Source: Aspidiotus rigidus
Lineage: Eukaryota; Arthropoda; Insecta; Hemiptera; Diaspididae
Direction: 5' to 3'
Assembly: GCA_035079385.1 (NCBI GenBank)
Contig: JAVHKY010000003.1
Coordinates: forward strand, 19,813,001-19,877,000
Length of the DNA: 64,000 nt
Below, in pieces: positions 10,808 to 23,104 of this stretch. How positions within the stretch are numbered: position 1 is the first letter of the stretch; every line of letters begins with the position of its first letter. A program made the position numbers and the translations under genes. The notes beneath the pieces are model-generated. The model was not told where the DNA came from, made no database searches, and saw nothing but the letters and a program-made list of their open reading frames with translations.

Positions 10808-13800
10808 TATCTTGACATCTTTCATTGAAATTACGTAAATGAAAGGTTGGAAACCATTCCGAAACAGTTAAAATACAGAATTCGATACTTAGATGTTACT
10901 GTATTGGGAAATTCTGATATGATCTCTCTAGATGTTGTCTGACCTTGGAATGACTGCAGCATCGGATCTGATGACTGGAGAGGGAAATAACCATAAGGGA
11001 ATCCGAGGTTTCGACGAAGACGGGAAGATTCAGTTTAGGAAGGTGATGAAGATGGGATTCCGGAGTCAGGGAAAGATTATCTCAGTATCAGAGGAGAGAT
11101 TGCGAAGTTATTCTAGCTGGTTGTAATATCGGGTACGTTCCATCATTATCAATCACACGTGATTGAATGGATTAATCATAGTGATATATTTTGTAAACAT
11201 TTCCAAATTTCCGAGATACATAATTCTTCGACTTCATGATCTTCTCCGATGATGATTTCTTCGCTCTCGCTTTCGACAAAGACAAGGGACCAAGTCTCGG
11301 ACTTTATTTTGTACCACTACTGTGCGTAAGCATCGTAAGTCTCCTCGTGTTTTTTAATGACTCGAAGTTAATGAATCTCCACTGCAGTTCAATCAAAAAC
11401 CGTACTAGTCATAACACAAACACGCACAGTTTTTCTATGTCGACCTTCCCAGGATGCCACCACGCGATTCGAGCACTCGGCGAGGAATCAAGAATTTAGA
11501 ACGCGCGAATGCGCATTAAAAACACCACGCTGATTTAGGCAACGCAAAGCTACCGTTCTTAAAATGGTATGCCCTTAATACGATACTATATCCTATTAAA
11601 AAGTATTATACCCGTTAATAATTCCTAGTAGGATATTTAATTAATACAGAAATCGAACTTTGTTTTTCATTACACACGACGACATGTCACAGTAATTATC
11701 TGAAAAACAACGAACGACAAACGTTAACATTTTTCTTTTTTATTTTAATTCCTTTTTTTTTTTTTTTTTTTCTTAATAGATTTTTTTTTCTCCTCGTCTT
11801 TTAATTACTCCCCCTTCTGTTTCATTGTCACGACGTCGCGAACAATTAGAAACCGTTCGCATCTATAATTAAACGCGAAATACCCATCCTTGTCCTCAAT
11901 AATTACAACAATACCGTTTTGATAGAAACTCTACAGCATCATCATCGGTTGTACGACCTCGCGCGCCACCACCAACAGCCTTGTCGGCGTTCGACGAAAA
12001 ATGAAGAGGCCAAAGGACTTCCGCGATGGAAATTGTACCGTATAACTTCTAATAAATGGCGTCGAAAAATGAAAAATATAATCTGCTAGCTCTCGTCCGA
12101 TTGCTCTCAATTTTTCCTGGTATAGCTTTTTTTGTTTCAATTAAAGTATACAAATTCAAACTTCATACTTGTGCGGCATCCAGAGTCGAAAGTACAAACC
12201 ATGTTTCATACATCTCTCAATGTGGGGCTACTCCTACAAAACCAAATTTCGTCCTCAAAAGAATTTTTTCATTCTAGGTTCACCACAGTCCGACAAAGCG
12301 TGTACAAAGGCAGATCAGACGTTCACTGTGTTGAAATTAATTGAGAATGAATATCAGGATATTTACTCTTCCGAAGGAAGGGGTCTAGGTCTCTAATCGG
12401 GCATCTGTTCCATTAATCAGACTTCAGCTAGCTCGAATATTTTCGTTCGTTTGTTTTCCTCCTCCTTGAAATCATCGTAATTTGTTTCTGAGGCTGACAC
12501 GTTAGCCCATTCGATAGGTACCTAACGCAAATTCAAAAAACGGTTCTTCGAGTCCAGTTTTGAAAGCGGATTAGGCCACGGGTTTGGCTAATGGTATGTA
12601 CGATACCGGTATACTCGTCGTCATTCCTGAAAGCAATATTCGATTCTCACGGTGATCGAAAAATTTGTAGCTTACACGAAGTCTAATTAAGACGGAGGAA
12701 AACTAGTTTTCCTATTGAAAAATATCTGTTGCGTAACTTGGTCGTATAGTATCTTGTTTTCCGCTTCTGTAGTTACCGATACGACATTAGAATTCGAAAA
12801 ACGCGTTAAGTCGCTGCCGGATTAACTAATATTTAATGAGCACCACCGTAACCATCTTCGTCATCACCATCATCGCCGTTTACCGTCCCCCTTGTCTGCG
12901 GTCATTATGCGCATATTAGTGGTATGATTCATTGGACGAGGCTTGCAGGTATCTTCAAAACTCTCGGTACGACAGAAACGTATGACTCAAGGGAGAGTAA
13001 ACACGATTTTTATCTATCCGCCTACGCCCGCACCAAATTCCTCCGAATATATCGCGCGGAGGTCCGAGAATACGAGGTGGTTAAATCAAACCTCGATAAA
13101 ATCAGTACGTTCATAGATTTGTTAACGACTGCTATTAATCTAAAGGTAATGTCCCAGCGTAGAGGAAAAAATATTTTCTCATTGCTCGCTCGTATCAGAT
13201 AAGATATTTGTCAAAATGCGGTCACACCACGAAATTTCCATCTCAAATTTCTTATTTTGTAAATAACAACAACGTTTATATCGAGGTGGGACGAATAGTA
13301 AATTTTAAAATCGATAATTTCTATCCGTTTTCGAAATTAATTTCATTAGAACGTCAGAAGAAAAAAACCAACATTCGTTAGCCACCTACGATCCGGTTTT
13401 CACATGTTTACGTTCGTACTATACACGAGACAGAGACTATACTATACCCTGCCCTCGAAAGGAGACAATCGAGCATTCAATCAGCATCATTAATTGCCGC
13501 ACTGATTTTTATGTCATTTGGATGTACAAGATGTTACTGCAATACAAACACTAGACATGTGGGTGGTGTTAAATCTTGAGTAACTCGATTGTAATTTCTC
13601 CGATATCGTTAATTCACATCTGAAAGGATCAAATGAAATTTTCGAATCTATAATCGTGTTACTATCGTTTTCTCTGCTAAGAACTATAAAATATCTAACC
13701 TACTCATCTGTAAATAATAACACTGCGCGAGAATCAACGATAAAAAGTTTCATCAAATGATACGGAAGGGTATCAGACGGAAGTTTTGTACAAACGATTG

Positions 13801-14017
13801 TTTTGGTGGGTGAATGTTTCTAAAGCACGCGATAATATAGAATACAACGTTCGAGTAAATGATAAGAGATTGTAATGTATATCGTGATCTACTAATGATT
13901 GAAAAATAGTGCTTGGAATCTCCGATTATAAAAAAAAAAAAAAAGCAGAACTTCGAGTGAATGAATTTGTTTCTCGAAAATTGAGGATTAGCTTCATGTA
14001 TATTATGTTACAGTAAA
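10808..14017. other. Noncoding DNA with a poly-T tract
   Basis: No gene recognised. A 19-base T run lies at 11753-11771 and a poly-A run at about 13930-13944. ORFs at 11236-11499 and 12924-13202 are open but have no recognisable motif, and I do not call them genes. Confidence 0.45.
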
Positions 14018-14035
14018 GGAGGACAATTGGTAGGG

Positions 14036-14715
14036 AATTGTCGACATTTACCACTGGCAATTGGTAAACATTGAAAAGGAACCAGAAAGAAATGTGGTAA
14101 ATGTTGACAAAACTGGTAATTGTCGACATTTACCACTACAGCAATCGGTACACTTAGTTGCACAGTGGCATCTCTGAAAACCTTGTGAATTTAATACACT
14201 GCCACCTGACAAAGTGAAATTTCTTTGTCAGCAGCAGATTTAATTATCGTTCTTACGTCTAGTAGGTCTTGTTCAGGACAAGGAGCAATTTGCGCTCTTG
14301 TGTACCGATGCTGCAGATAACTATTGGACGTATCTAATGATGTTGAAGATATGAATTAGGAGAACGTGGAACATACAAAGCGTCACTTATACGTCTACTT
14401 ACACAACTTGTACATGTCGTCCTCTACATGTGTCCCAACTACAAGCACATTGCCTAGTGAACCGCGGAACCGATCATCGTCAGGTATTGGAACTCCAACC
14501 GTGGTACTTATGTCCACAAGTTGGAATTTATTGTTGGAAAGTTTCAGCATTTTACAAGCCCGTTTTTCTAAGTTCTCGCGGACTCGCTTTTGGGTACACA
14601 CAAAATTTTCATTTCTCGAGCAATGCTGATATGAGCCAGTAGTGGAAGAATTGGAATTGTTCATTGATAATTCAAGCAGAATAAAGGATAGAGCATAATC
14701 GTCACTATTTTGCAA
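14036..14715 (-). pseudogene. KRBA2-type integrase transposon remnant, C-terminus
   Basis: The minus-strand frame at 14715-14395 contains KRACKMLKLSNNKF, then VPIPDDDRFRG, then VEDDMYKL. This matches the post-integrase linker I know from insect proteins labelled KRAB-A domain-containing 2-like (pattern VPIPDVDRGR...N+L.VV). Further downstream, across breaks, come DKEISL and a Cys-rich tail with CHCATKCTDCCSGKC, as in that family. The catalytic integrase core is absent. The region around the Cys-rich tail is locally duplicated (GTCGACATTTACCACT at 14039 and 14119). Family assignment is from memory of the pattern. Confidence 0.65.
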
Positions 14716-15787
14716 GTTTCAACCAAGTTGGTCTCAGACAGGAATGGAACCCAGCATCTCCCTATTGTCGGTCTTGACGTATTCGAGGTGTACCAAGTGC
14801 AGACAGTACATGTCGACAATTACCGTAATTATACAATTTTGTCATCACTTACCAACTTTGTAGGTAAATGACGACTTTTTAAAATCATCAGCAAGATCAT
14901 GATATAGAAATTTTTTGAGTGAAAGACGGGTGAAAACGGTGGAGATACAATGGTCTCGGTGAAAGACTTGCATGTTTCTTTCTTTCTATCACCTAGCCTG
15001 TTTTATTAAGGAGCTATAGATAACATTGTCCCGCAATCCGCGATCCACGTCCCGCTACGCACACAGATGCAACATTAATCAGTGTGATCATAAGTGTTTT
15101 ATAGTTCCTTATGGTTACAAGGGTGGAGGTGAGCTTCGATCGACTCTAAAGACTTTGGAAAATTTAACCTTTGAGCTAGATGGAAGAGCAGAGGCGTGAG
15201 AAAATGTTGACCATCGACCTGCATATTTTAGGAAGGAGATACAGGATAACTTTGACCATCAAGGTAGATCGGGAAGGGGGGATTCCAGAATCATCAGTCA
15301 GGCTTGCAATAGGTACAAGTTACTTGAGCCAGAAAATCTTCAAACAAAATCCGAAGGATGTTCCGAATAAATTCTTGCAATGTTACAAAAAATCCAAGCA
15401 ATGATCTTGGAAAATTCTAGAAATGTTCCAAAAAAATCCTAACGATGTTCTGGAAAAATTATCAGTTGAGTTTGTTTCAAAAAAATCCTAGCAATGTTCC
15501 AAAGAAATTTTTGCAATATTCTGGAAAAATTATCAATTGAGTTTGAAATATGAATAAGTCGCTTGGACCAGAAGATTCTCCACTATATTTTAAAAAAATC
15601 CTGGTAATATTCTTGCAAGCAATTACTTAATCCCTGAACGATTTGGCGCAAAAATTCGTTACCTAGCAATGCGGATTAAGATGTGTATTAATTGTGTGAA
15701 AACTTGACGCTTGTTGCCGAGCAGTGAGCTTTTGCGCAAAATCGCTCAGAGATCTAGTACACAATATGAGAAGAGATTTGTAAAAAT
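14716..15787. other. Noncoding DNA, short degenerate repeats
   Basis: Between 15400 and 15610 a loose repeat of AAAAAATCC-AG-AATGTTC-type blocks is visible, three or four copies. Nothing else is recognised. Confidence 0.4.
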
Positions 15788-15795
15788 CCATAGAG

Positions 15796-16200
15796 CAGGC
15801 ATGGGCAACGTACGGCCCGCGGGCCGGATGCGGCCCGCAAAGACCTTCAATCCGGCCCGCAGAGACATCACAAACATTTCATAAAATGTATATAAAAAAA
15901 CGAACTTTTACTGAAGCATACTACAAGTACAAATGAGTTGTAATACATAAGTACTTAATGGAAGACTTGAGTTCCTGCACCAGTTTTGGAAAGTTGAGTT
16001 TGAAATCGGTTACAGCTACAGACTGCGTATTCTCATGTTTATAAATAACGTTACGTTTGCATAAGTCACACAAACTGATTTCAAAAAGTTGATACAAGTT
16101 AGAACTTCAAAAGGTAACTTTTCAATTTTTGGATCCGGCCCGCGCCTTCCTACCAACTATGCAATGTGGCCCGCGCTAGGAAAAAGGTTGCCCATGCCTG
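15796..16200. mobile_element. hAT MITE, 405 bp
   Basis: The ends are inverted: CAGGCATGGGCAAC at the left and GTTGCCCATGCCTG at the right. They are flanked by a perfect 8 bp duplication CCATAGAG (15788-15795 and 16201-16208). Subterminal CGGCCCGCGGGCC-type blocks are GC rich, and no transposase is present. The termini match the hAT at 38462-39289, so that family or a relative probably mobilised it. Confidence 0.95.
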
Positions 16201-16413
16201 CCATAGAGCTATATAAAGCAGAGGGACCTAGAGTAAACCTTGTACTTACAAAGTAGCGACAGTTGGAATTTTTCCAAGTCTCAAAACTGAAGCCTAGTAC
16301 ACTGTATAAGCCTATTATAGGGAGCAAGATGAGCTACTTAGTCCAAGGTACAGTATATTATGAAGGGGTGGTGGCAGGATGAGCTAGTTAGCCTAAAGAG
16401 GTGAGATCTCAAG

Positions 16414-17292
16414 TGAATGATTTTTCTTATTAGTTCACTTACAAGAGTACTTTTTGGTGTTACACAATCATCAATTTAATCGCTACCAAGGAACAACGTC
16501 TCAAACATTAGTTTTGATTAAGCACAATAATATTTCGTCGTGATAGGTTCAACCGTTTATGTGTTATGTTTCTATTGGCTACCTGATTTGCTGTCATTGA
16601 TTGGTCGGCTCTGTTTCTTCTGTCTTGTCCAATCATTGAGCCGAAAAATTTTTTGCTGTCAAATGTGATTAGACAGTTCTAAAGGCTGGCTTTTCTCCTA
16701 ATGTTTAAGAGACTAGCTTTTCTTCTCTTTGCATTTGCAATCTCCCTCTGTTCTTAGAGTTTTCTTCTCTGTATGCGGTTTTCCAAGAGTATGAATTTAA
16801 ATATTCCTTCACCATTGAACTGCTCTTCACTGCAGTTTGTTACACAGTGACCTACATCTTCATCCTCCCTTGATATTTCTTGCTTCTTTCTATTGATATC
16901 AAACTTTCTTCCAATCTCACCAATGTAGATACCTTTACACTGTTTGCAACTGAGCTTATGCGCTCCACTCAAGGTTTCCTTATCCTTTTCCTCCGTCTGG
17001 TCGTTATTTACTCCCTTCATCGTGGATGGGTTGTTATGTTTGCCAATATCCCGCTTTGTTTTTGTGTACTTTCCTATGTATGGTATTGATTTAACATACT
17101 TTTTCACTCTGCTGTCATGGGTTCCCTTCTTTGCTTCCATTTTTCCAAGAACTCCCTCAACCCGCCTTTAGAGTAATCGTTGGCTGCTGCAATCTGCTCT
17201 ATCTTAATTTCTCTCCTCTTTTCTTTATTGTTCTGCTGGAAACAGGTTACTCAATACCAGTAGTTTGTAATCACAGATATCTTGTACCAGGG
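16414..17292 (-). pseudogene. PLE-2 fragment: GIY-YIG end and 3' UTR
   Basis: The minus-strand frame 17140-16754 reads through YVKSIPYIGKYTK, then HKLSCKQCKGIYIGE and GRKFDI. This is the linker plus GIY-YIG domain of a PLE with its CxxC pair. The RT core is missing: the copy is 5'-truncated at about 17292. The 3' UTR (16414-16690) aligns with 21590-21750 and 23105-23300, sharing CTTACAAGAGT and ATTGGCTACC. It belongs to the same subfamily as PLE-3. The frame opens no further and is decayed. Confidence 0.85.
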
Positions 17293-17384
17293 ATGTCATT
17301 TCTCATACAAAATACTCGAAAAATAAGTGTACGGTAATTTTAGATCCCTCCAATTAAAAAATTTGCAGTGAGCTCCCAGTCTAT
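17293..17384 (+). repeat. ~95 bp repeat shared with 24898-24993
   Basis: The block TTTCTCATACAAAATACTCG onward to TTTGCAGTGAG is about 95% identical in the two places. In one it abuts the broken end of PLE-2, in the other the start of the PLE-4 RT remnant. It may be the PLE-4 upstream region, copied independently here. Confidence 0.8.
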
Positions 17385-17887
17385 TATAACCAGAACTAGT
17401 GGGCAGAACTTTTTCTTCCATACAAGCCATGAAGAGTTCAGCGATGAGGGTTGAGAGCGCATCAACCTTAAAGATGTCACACCCTCCAATAGAAGTGCTT
17501 GCATTTATTGGCTCACTCGAGGAGGAGGTTGCGACTCCCAGCATGTAGGGCAGGCTGGCCGCTCTCTGACCACCAGAATCTCCGATCACGACACCGCGTG
17601 CAACAGGAAGAAGGCCGACGACTCTACCATGGTAAACCATTGTCTGAAAGAGGATCATGATTTCGGGAGTGTCTCCGCCAAGCTTTTCAGATCCTGTGCC
17701 AAAGGTGAACTACTAAATCGTCTGGAGGATATTGAAAGCATTTCCATTCGTAATCTATAGGAAATGACAATGTAACCACTACTTCTGTTGAACCTTTGTA
17801 CGATTCCTTTATGACTTTTACTCCTCCTTCACAGGACTCATCGGCGATTTCTGTATCTTCGTTAGATTTACTACAATTCTTTGTCAT
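17385..17887 (-). other. Unclassified GC-richer segment with open frames
   Basis: Around 17400-17700 the GC content rises clearly above its surroundings. Two minus-strand frames are open, 17658-17296 and 17887-17687, with a frameshift-like overlap between them. The first contains HGRVVGLLPVARGVVIGDSG and the second ends FPIDYEWKCFQYPP. I recognise no domain. It may be a decayed coding fragment of a mobile element or a host exon. Confidence 0.3.
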
Positions 17888-20800
17888 TTATTGTCTTTTT
17901 CGTATGATGGTAAACGTGAAGCGGTCGCAGCTAACATTCCGTGACTCTATTGCTTACGTCTTCAATGTAATTTGTTATTTTTCTCGAAAGGCCGCTTCTG
18001 GAAATCGATGAGTTTGGTTTTGGAGAAAGGAGACGTCGTCTTTCAAACAGAAGGTGATCAATTCTTAGAACTATCTGAGTAACAGACTGACGGTATTTAT
18101 GGGAAAAATACAGGAGGGAAGTTTACGAACACTTCTTAGGTTGCTTGAGAGTGGGATCTCAAGTATTTGTATTATTTAAAATGAGCAGGGGATTTATTGG
18201 AAAGTGAATCTTTCTCCCATACCACCTGCAGAGTATTATTTTATCTCTTCTTCTGTTCAGAGCTTAAAATTAAGTAGAATTTTTTCAAAATCCTCTTCCT
18301 TTTTCTCGTATACAAAATTGCGATTATCAACCTATATGGGCAAGGGGAAGGGTATTTGAGATAAACTTGACTTTCAATTAAATATATTTTTCAATAATTT
18401 TTTTTTTAACAGACCATAAATTTAGTACAAAGATTTATATTTCACGATCTGTAAAAAAAATTTTTAATGTGTATATTTAATAAAACAGTGCTGCTCTATT
18501 TCATAACACATCCGTATCATCTTGACTTTCAAGTTATGCATACAGGAGGAAGACTTTCAATGATCCCGACCATCAAGCAAAGGGCGACCCCGAAGGTAAT
18601 TTAGAGATTTTGAAAATTTCTGACTTTTCATGGATATAAACGGTTGTATTTTTTGAAAAAATAATTGGTCCTTATTGATGAAGGAAAAATTCCCCATGAA
18701 AGAGGTTCTCTGCTCACTCTAATTAAAGATGTCAATGAAAAAAAAAAAAAAAAAAAAAAACTTGACAATACGCGCTATGAGTTTTATTACTTTGTGGAAG
18801 AGCATCACTGTTCTTAAAATACATAATAAAGCTCAATTTCTCGTAAAAAGCAATCTGAAGGGTACATTCTCTTTGAAAGCACGTATTCCTTCATAAGGAT
18901 GAAATGAATATCGAGTTTGCAGGCTGATTCTTGTCAATACGATCCTGTAATTCTGATGAAAAACTGAGACCTCTGAAGAAGCTTTGTGATATCATTGTAT
19001 TCATTGTTTTCAAATATTGAACGTCATCTGTATACTAGCAAGTTCGGGCGATAAAATCTCGCATTTAAAAATTTTAACACCTTGTGAAGTTCATAATTTT
19101 TGTAATGAGAAAAGCAATATCGAATATTTATTCTATCTCCGAAATCTATATCCTATCGAGCGACGGTAGTATAATACCGAAAACTAAACCACCACCTATA
19201 ACTCTCTAGAGACAATAGCATCTCTTTGTGTTAGAGTGATCGCGTTAATTTTTTAAACTGACAGTCTCGAACGAATCGAGTTTGGCTTTCTCTGTACTGT
19301 CACCGATCTTATACGCATGGATTTAATTCTCTTTTCGATATAACCCACCGCGAATGTAGTCCGCTTCCCTCGAATTGCATTCTCTCACTATATCGCGGCC
19401 TGGCAAGCATGAGAAATTTGTCGTAGTTTTAAAACAAGGGGGGAAAAATCATCATGCAACAAAAGGATGCTCATCACCGATCCGTTCGCTGGATACCGAA
19501 TAAGTAACTATGCAATTTCTTTCAGCTCCGTCCGTTAAAACCGATGAAAAGATACGCGTAATAAACTACCATTTTCCAATGTCTTCTTCGCGCGAAAAAT
19601 CTGTGTACGACGCTCAACGAGTACCGGATTTAAGGGGCGGCGTGGATTCCCACACGGGACCTTTTTTCTTCTCGCGCGCACTCGTGTCAGGTAAAGGAAC
19701 GTTAAACCAGGTTTCGAATACACATTGATGGACTTTCCCACGCCGTCTTACGGGGGGTTGAACCCACAAGTAAACTCGGTAAACAGGGTACTTACTCGAA
19801 ACGAAAGAGGAAAAAAAAAATTAAAGGGAGTACTCTCATCGTATTTCATTGTTTGGACGCGTTAACAATACTTCCACAAACGGGATACCGATGCTGTGCA
19901 GTGGCCGACTGTCAACTTTACGAAGTTAAGGGTGTACTGCATGTTTACGTCTATCGCGGCGTCCAGAGAGAATAAATACCCTTCTATTCTTTTCCCGGCT
20001 TTCCTTAATGTTGGTGATTGTTTGAGAGCCGGTGCAACGCGGGCTTTTAATGCTGGATGTTGAATAAATGGCATGTACTGTACCATAATTCTTCGAACAC
20101 AACTGGTACCTCTCATTCACGCCGTTGCGAGCTTATCGGAGAAAATTAATTAATCAAGTTAGTCGCGTTACATTGAACTGGTGCAACCATGCAATCCAGC
20201 GCAAAAGCGATACGATTTTGTCGAAAAGAATTCAGTAGGGGAAGATGGTCTTCTTCATGCGTGCCCGCAACTGAAAGATTTAGAAATGAAGGGGTAAGAT
20301 GCAATAAAGTAATTCTTTGCGACTCGATTTCTCGTATTTGATAATGGGAGTGCAGAACTATTTTTCTCTTTGAATGAAAACAGTTCACCTAGTTCTTTTC
20401 AAATAGAATGGCATCCTACGAAGAATTATTTGGTGTTACGTGAGCGTCGCGTCGTATCCGCGAAGGGTGAAAAATTATGACAGTCGTTTAGATTTTTTAT
20501 TTTCTCGAGATCGAGTTTTTAGGGGAAAAATTGTAGAACTAAATTGTCAAACGTGGAAAGAGAATCGAGAAAGTTCAACCATGAATTTTTCTATGATAAT
20601 TTTTCAGACTTTACGTAAGTCTCACGCTACTTATGTTAAAACTGATTGATGACCTAACATTCCTTAATTACAATAAATTTTCGAGTATTTGTTGTAAGCT
20701 TTATTCGACTCTAAATCGAAATTTTTATCCCGATCATTTTCTGTTTACGATTTTGTTGAAATCGTTTTTACTCGGGTACAATCTCTATTTGATACTTAAA

Positions 20801-21589
20801 AGAAAGATGAACGCTCATGTCTGTTTCAATAGTGCCCTGTTGCCATCGGAAAATTTCCTTGAGAAATATTTTCTTAAATGAGTATTCTGCCGGATGTGTA
20901 TGAAAGTATGAATCTAGTCCACTTTTTTCTTGCGACGCCTTTTAAATTCACTATAAACTTGACCTATCCAAAATACAGAATTTTTCATACGAGCTGCAGA
21001 CATTACATTAACTTCCAATTTTTAGTTCTGTGCCAACAAATTTCGACATTTTAATTTCCACGCAAATTCGTCTGACAGACACGGGTTATAATTTTGAATT
21101 GTCTGATTCTTTTGCTATATGGTTTACAAGTTTGTAAATATTTAGTCCTGAAGAAAAATCAAAAAACATTTCTGATAGAATTTGAACCATTTGAAATTTC
21201 TTGCTCAAATCCACAGGAAGGATTTTAAAAACACTTTCCTCGAAAGTTGAAATTTTTTCAAATACCACTCTCACGAACTTCGGGGGCCGGGAAAGAAATT
21301 ACTGTACAGAACATGTATCCTATTGATTCTTGATAGTCAGGCTTCAGAGCACTACCCTATTCAGGGTTAAGCACAGTGAGTACGTGCCTAGGGCGGCAAA
21401 TTTTCAATCGTCAAACGTGACAAATTTCAGCCTTCGCTACTTCGGAATTCTCTATCTTAGTCTGCATTATACTGGACCTGAGATACGGTATACTAGGATA
21501 TACTGGGGTCTTCATAATATGTTGGGCTAATTAGCATAAGATATTAAATTTGATGAGGTGTAGGTAGAGCACTGAAAATTGAAAAGATC
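17888..21589. other. Noncoding DNA, 23-base poly-A
   Basis: A run of 23 A residues lies at 18738-18760. Around 21340-21400 the words GGTTAAGCACAGTGAG and GCCTAGGGCGGCAAATTT have a transposon-like look, but no paired end was found. No gene is recognised. Confidence 0.4.
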
Positions 21590-21750
21590 TCAAGTGTACA
21601 ATTCTACTTTATTAGTTAGCTTACAAGAGTGCACTCGGGTGTTACTCCATTATCGGTTGTATCGCTACCGAGGAACAAGGCCTTAAACATTGGTTTTTAT
21701 AATGTAACACTGTGATCTGAATGCGTCGTGATTGGTTCATCCGCAGTCGT
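21590..21750 (-). mobile_element. PLE 3' UTR-only remnant
   Basis: This stretch aligns with the 3' untranslated tails of PLE-2 (16414 onward) and PLE-3 (23105 onward), sharing ACAAGAGT, GAACAAGGCCTTAA and TTTTATA-TGTAACACTGTGATC. No coding sequence follows, so this is an extremely 5'-truncated copy, as expected from target-primed reverse transcription that stops early. Confidence 0.75.
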
Positions 21751-22145
21751 TTGGGGCGATGGTGTCACAGTCCTATCACCACTCACCTTACTGAATATTA
21801 ACGAAAATATGTCACTACATACATGAATATATCAATCCCAGCTCAAATATTCCTTATTCCACAGCGGAGTTCAATTCATTAATGAAAAAAAGGACCTATT
21901 GAACTCGCGGGTTACGTAGCGGGTCAAGTAACGTTTCAACCCGTTGCGTTCCCGTCATGAGCAGAACGCGTGTAACGGGAAACGTTCCTCTTTGTATAAA
22001 CCTCCCTCTTTACCCACTTGTATAATTCCTTTGAGACAAGAAAGTACTCTTCTTCATCTCCTAGGCCGCTAGCTCGTATTTTACATTCTTAAAAAAACAG
22101 GCAGAATGAAAAATGATTTTTTCCATCAAGTATCTTCATCAACTC

Positions 22146-22311
22146 TTAAAGGAGGGGGGTTGTTGGTAAATGAAAAACTCAAGCGAAAAATTTGATCACC
22201 TCGTCGGGATCCGAACCCGAGACCTTTCGCTTGCCGGGCGACTGCTCTAACCGCTGAGCGATCAAATTTTTCGCTTGAGTTTTTCATTTATCAACAACCC
22301 CCCTCCTTTAA
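22146..22311. mobile_element. Palindromic element with tRNA-like core
   Basis: Two 52 bp arms (22146-22197 and 22260-22311) are perfect reverse complements except for one base. They surround a 62 bp GC-rich core. The outer ends read TTAAAGG and CCTTTAA, so a TTAA target duplication is possible but cannot be separated from the palindrome. The whole would fold into a long hairpin capped by a tRNA-like cloverleaf remnant. Confidence 0.9.
22198..22259 (-). other. tRNA-derived core with pol III boxes
   Basis: On the minus strand the core shows a D-arm (GCTC-AGCGGTTA-GAGC), an anticodon-like stem-loop (TCGC-CCGGCAA-GCGA, loop reading GGC) and a T-arm (TCGGG-TTCGGAT-CCCGA). TCGCTCAGCGG is one base off an A box, and GGTTCGGATCC is one base off a B box. 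The anticodon loop lacks T33. The acceptor stem is not in tRNA register; the flanking TTTGATC/GATCAAA pairs belong to the palindrome arms. It is therefore tRNA-derived rather than a working tRNA gene. Confidence 0.75.
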
Positions 22312-22670
22312 TATTACCCCCGCACGTAAGTATTGTGTCTTTCATCAACTCTGTTTGTGTTATTGCGTTGAAACCTTCAAGAATCGTAATTTTTTTCAAA
22401 CAAATAAGCTTCTCCATCAAATTAATTTACTTATCTGAAATCTTACCCTCCTCTTCATGGTAATTTTATGAGACTCATCCTGACTTGATTCCAACCATTC
22501 AGTCAGAATGTTTTGCCATCAGACAAACACGTTTAAATTTCTCCAGATCACCCGTTGATTTGACTCTATAACAAACAATAAACGCGGACGCTGCTAATAA
22601 ACTCACAGGAATCTCACATTTCACCAATTCTGTATCGGCTCGATAGCGATGGACTAGACGTCATTCTATT

Positions 22671-23104
22671 GTGACAGACATCATTTCAACAGTTTTTGAA
22701 GATGTTGGACTCGAAAAAACAAATGAAGTAGTAAATGAGCTTTCTACCCATCGAATTCAAAAAGACCGAAATGCTGTGCAACGTTTGAAGACTTCAATCA
22801 AAAAACATATTAATCCTTTTGACGAAGCAATAAATAAAAACGTTTCATTGAATATCGCGACAGGAAGAGAAGTGCGAGAAGAACTTCCAAATTTCTTCTC
22901 AGCGTCGAAGACATTCGGAGAAAAAGCCAGGATGGAGTTTACCGAAGAATGCTGTAAAGACAAATATTGGTTTGAGAAGCCGATCAAACGCCAAAAAGCA
23001 ACGAACGTTTGCTAGTGAACAAGACAGCATTATTCACAATCACAAATCCATGCCTGCTAAAAACTTCAAGAAGCTAACGGCAACAAGAATTTATTTGAAA
23101 AAGG
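22671..23104 (+). pseudogene. Transposon-associated ORF of unknown function, cut by PLE-3
   Basis: The 114-residue frame contains KKHINPFD, SLNIATGREVREEL and FTEECCKDKYWFEKPIKRQK. This resembles a protein type often predicted next to transposons in insects and cnidarians (pattern ...NPF...I.SG..A...+..LL...E.GE......F...RL). A +1 shift near 22985 would continue it as KKQRTFASE, again as in that family. The sequence then runs into the 3' end of PLE-3 at about 23105, so the PLE probably inserted into it. The function of the family is not known to me, and the assignment is from memory of the pattern. Confidence 0.55.

Noticed and set aside
21330..21400. hAT end at CAGGGTTAAGCACAGTG
   Set aside because: No inverted partner or 8 bp duplication was found within several kilobases.
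22198..22259. Functional tRNA gene (anticodon GGC)
   Set aside because: D, anticodon and T arms are present, but there is no acceptor stem in register and no T33. The apparent 7 bp closing stem belongs to the surrounding palindrome.
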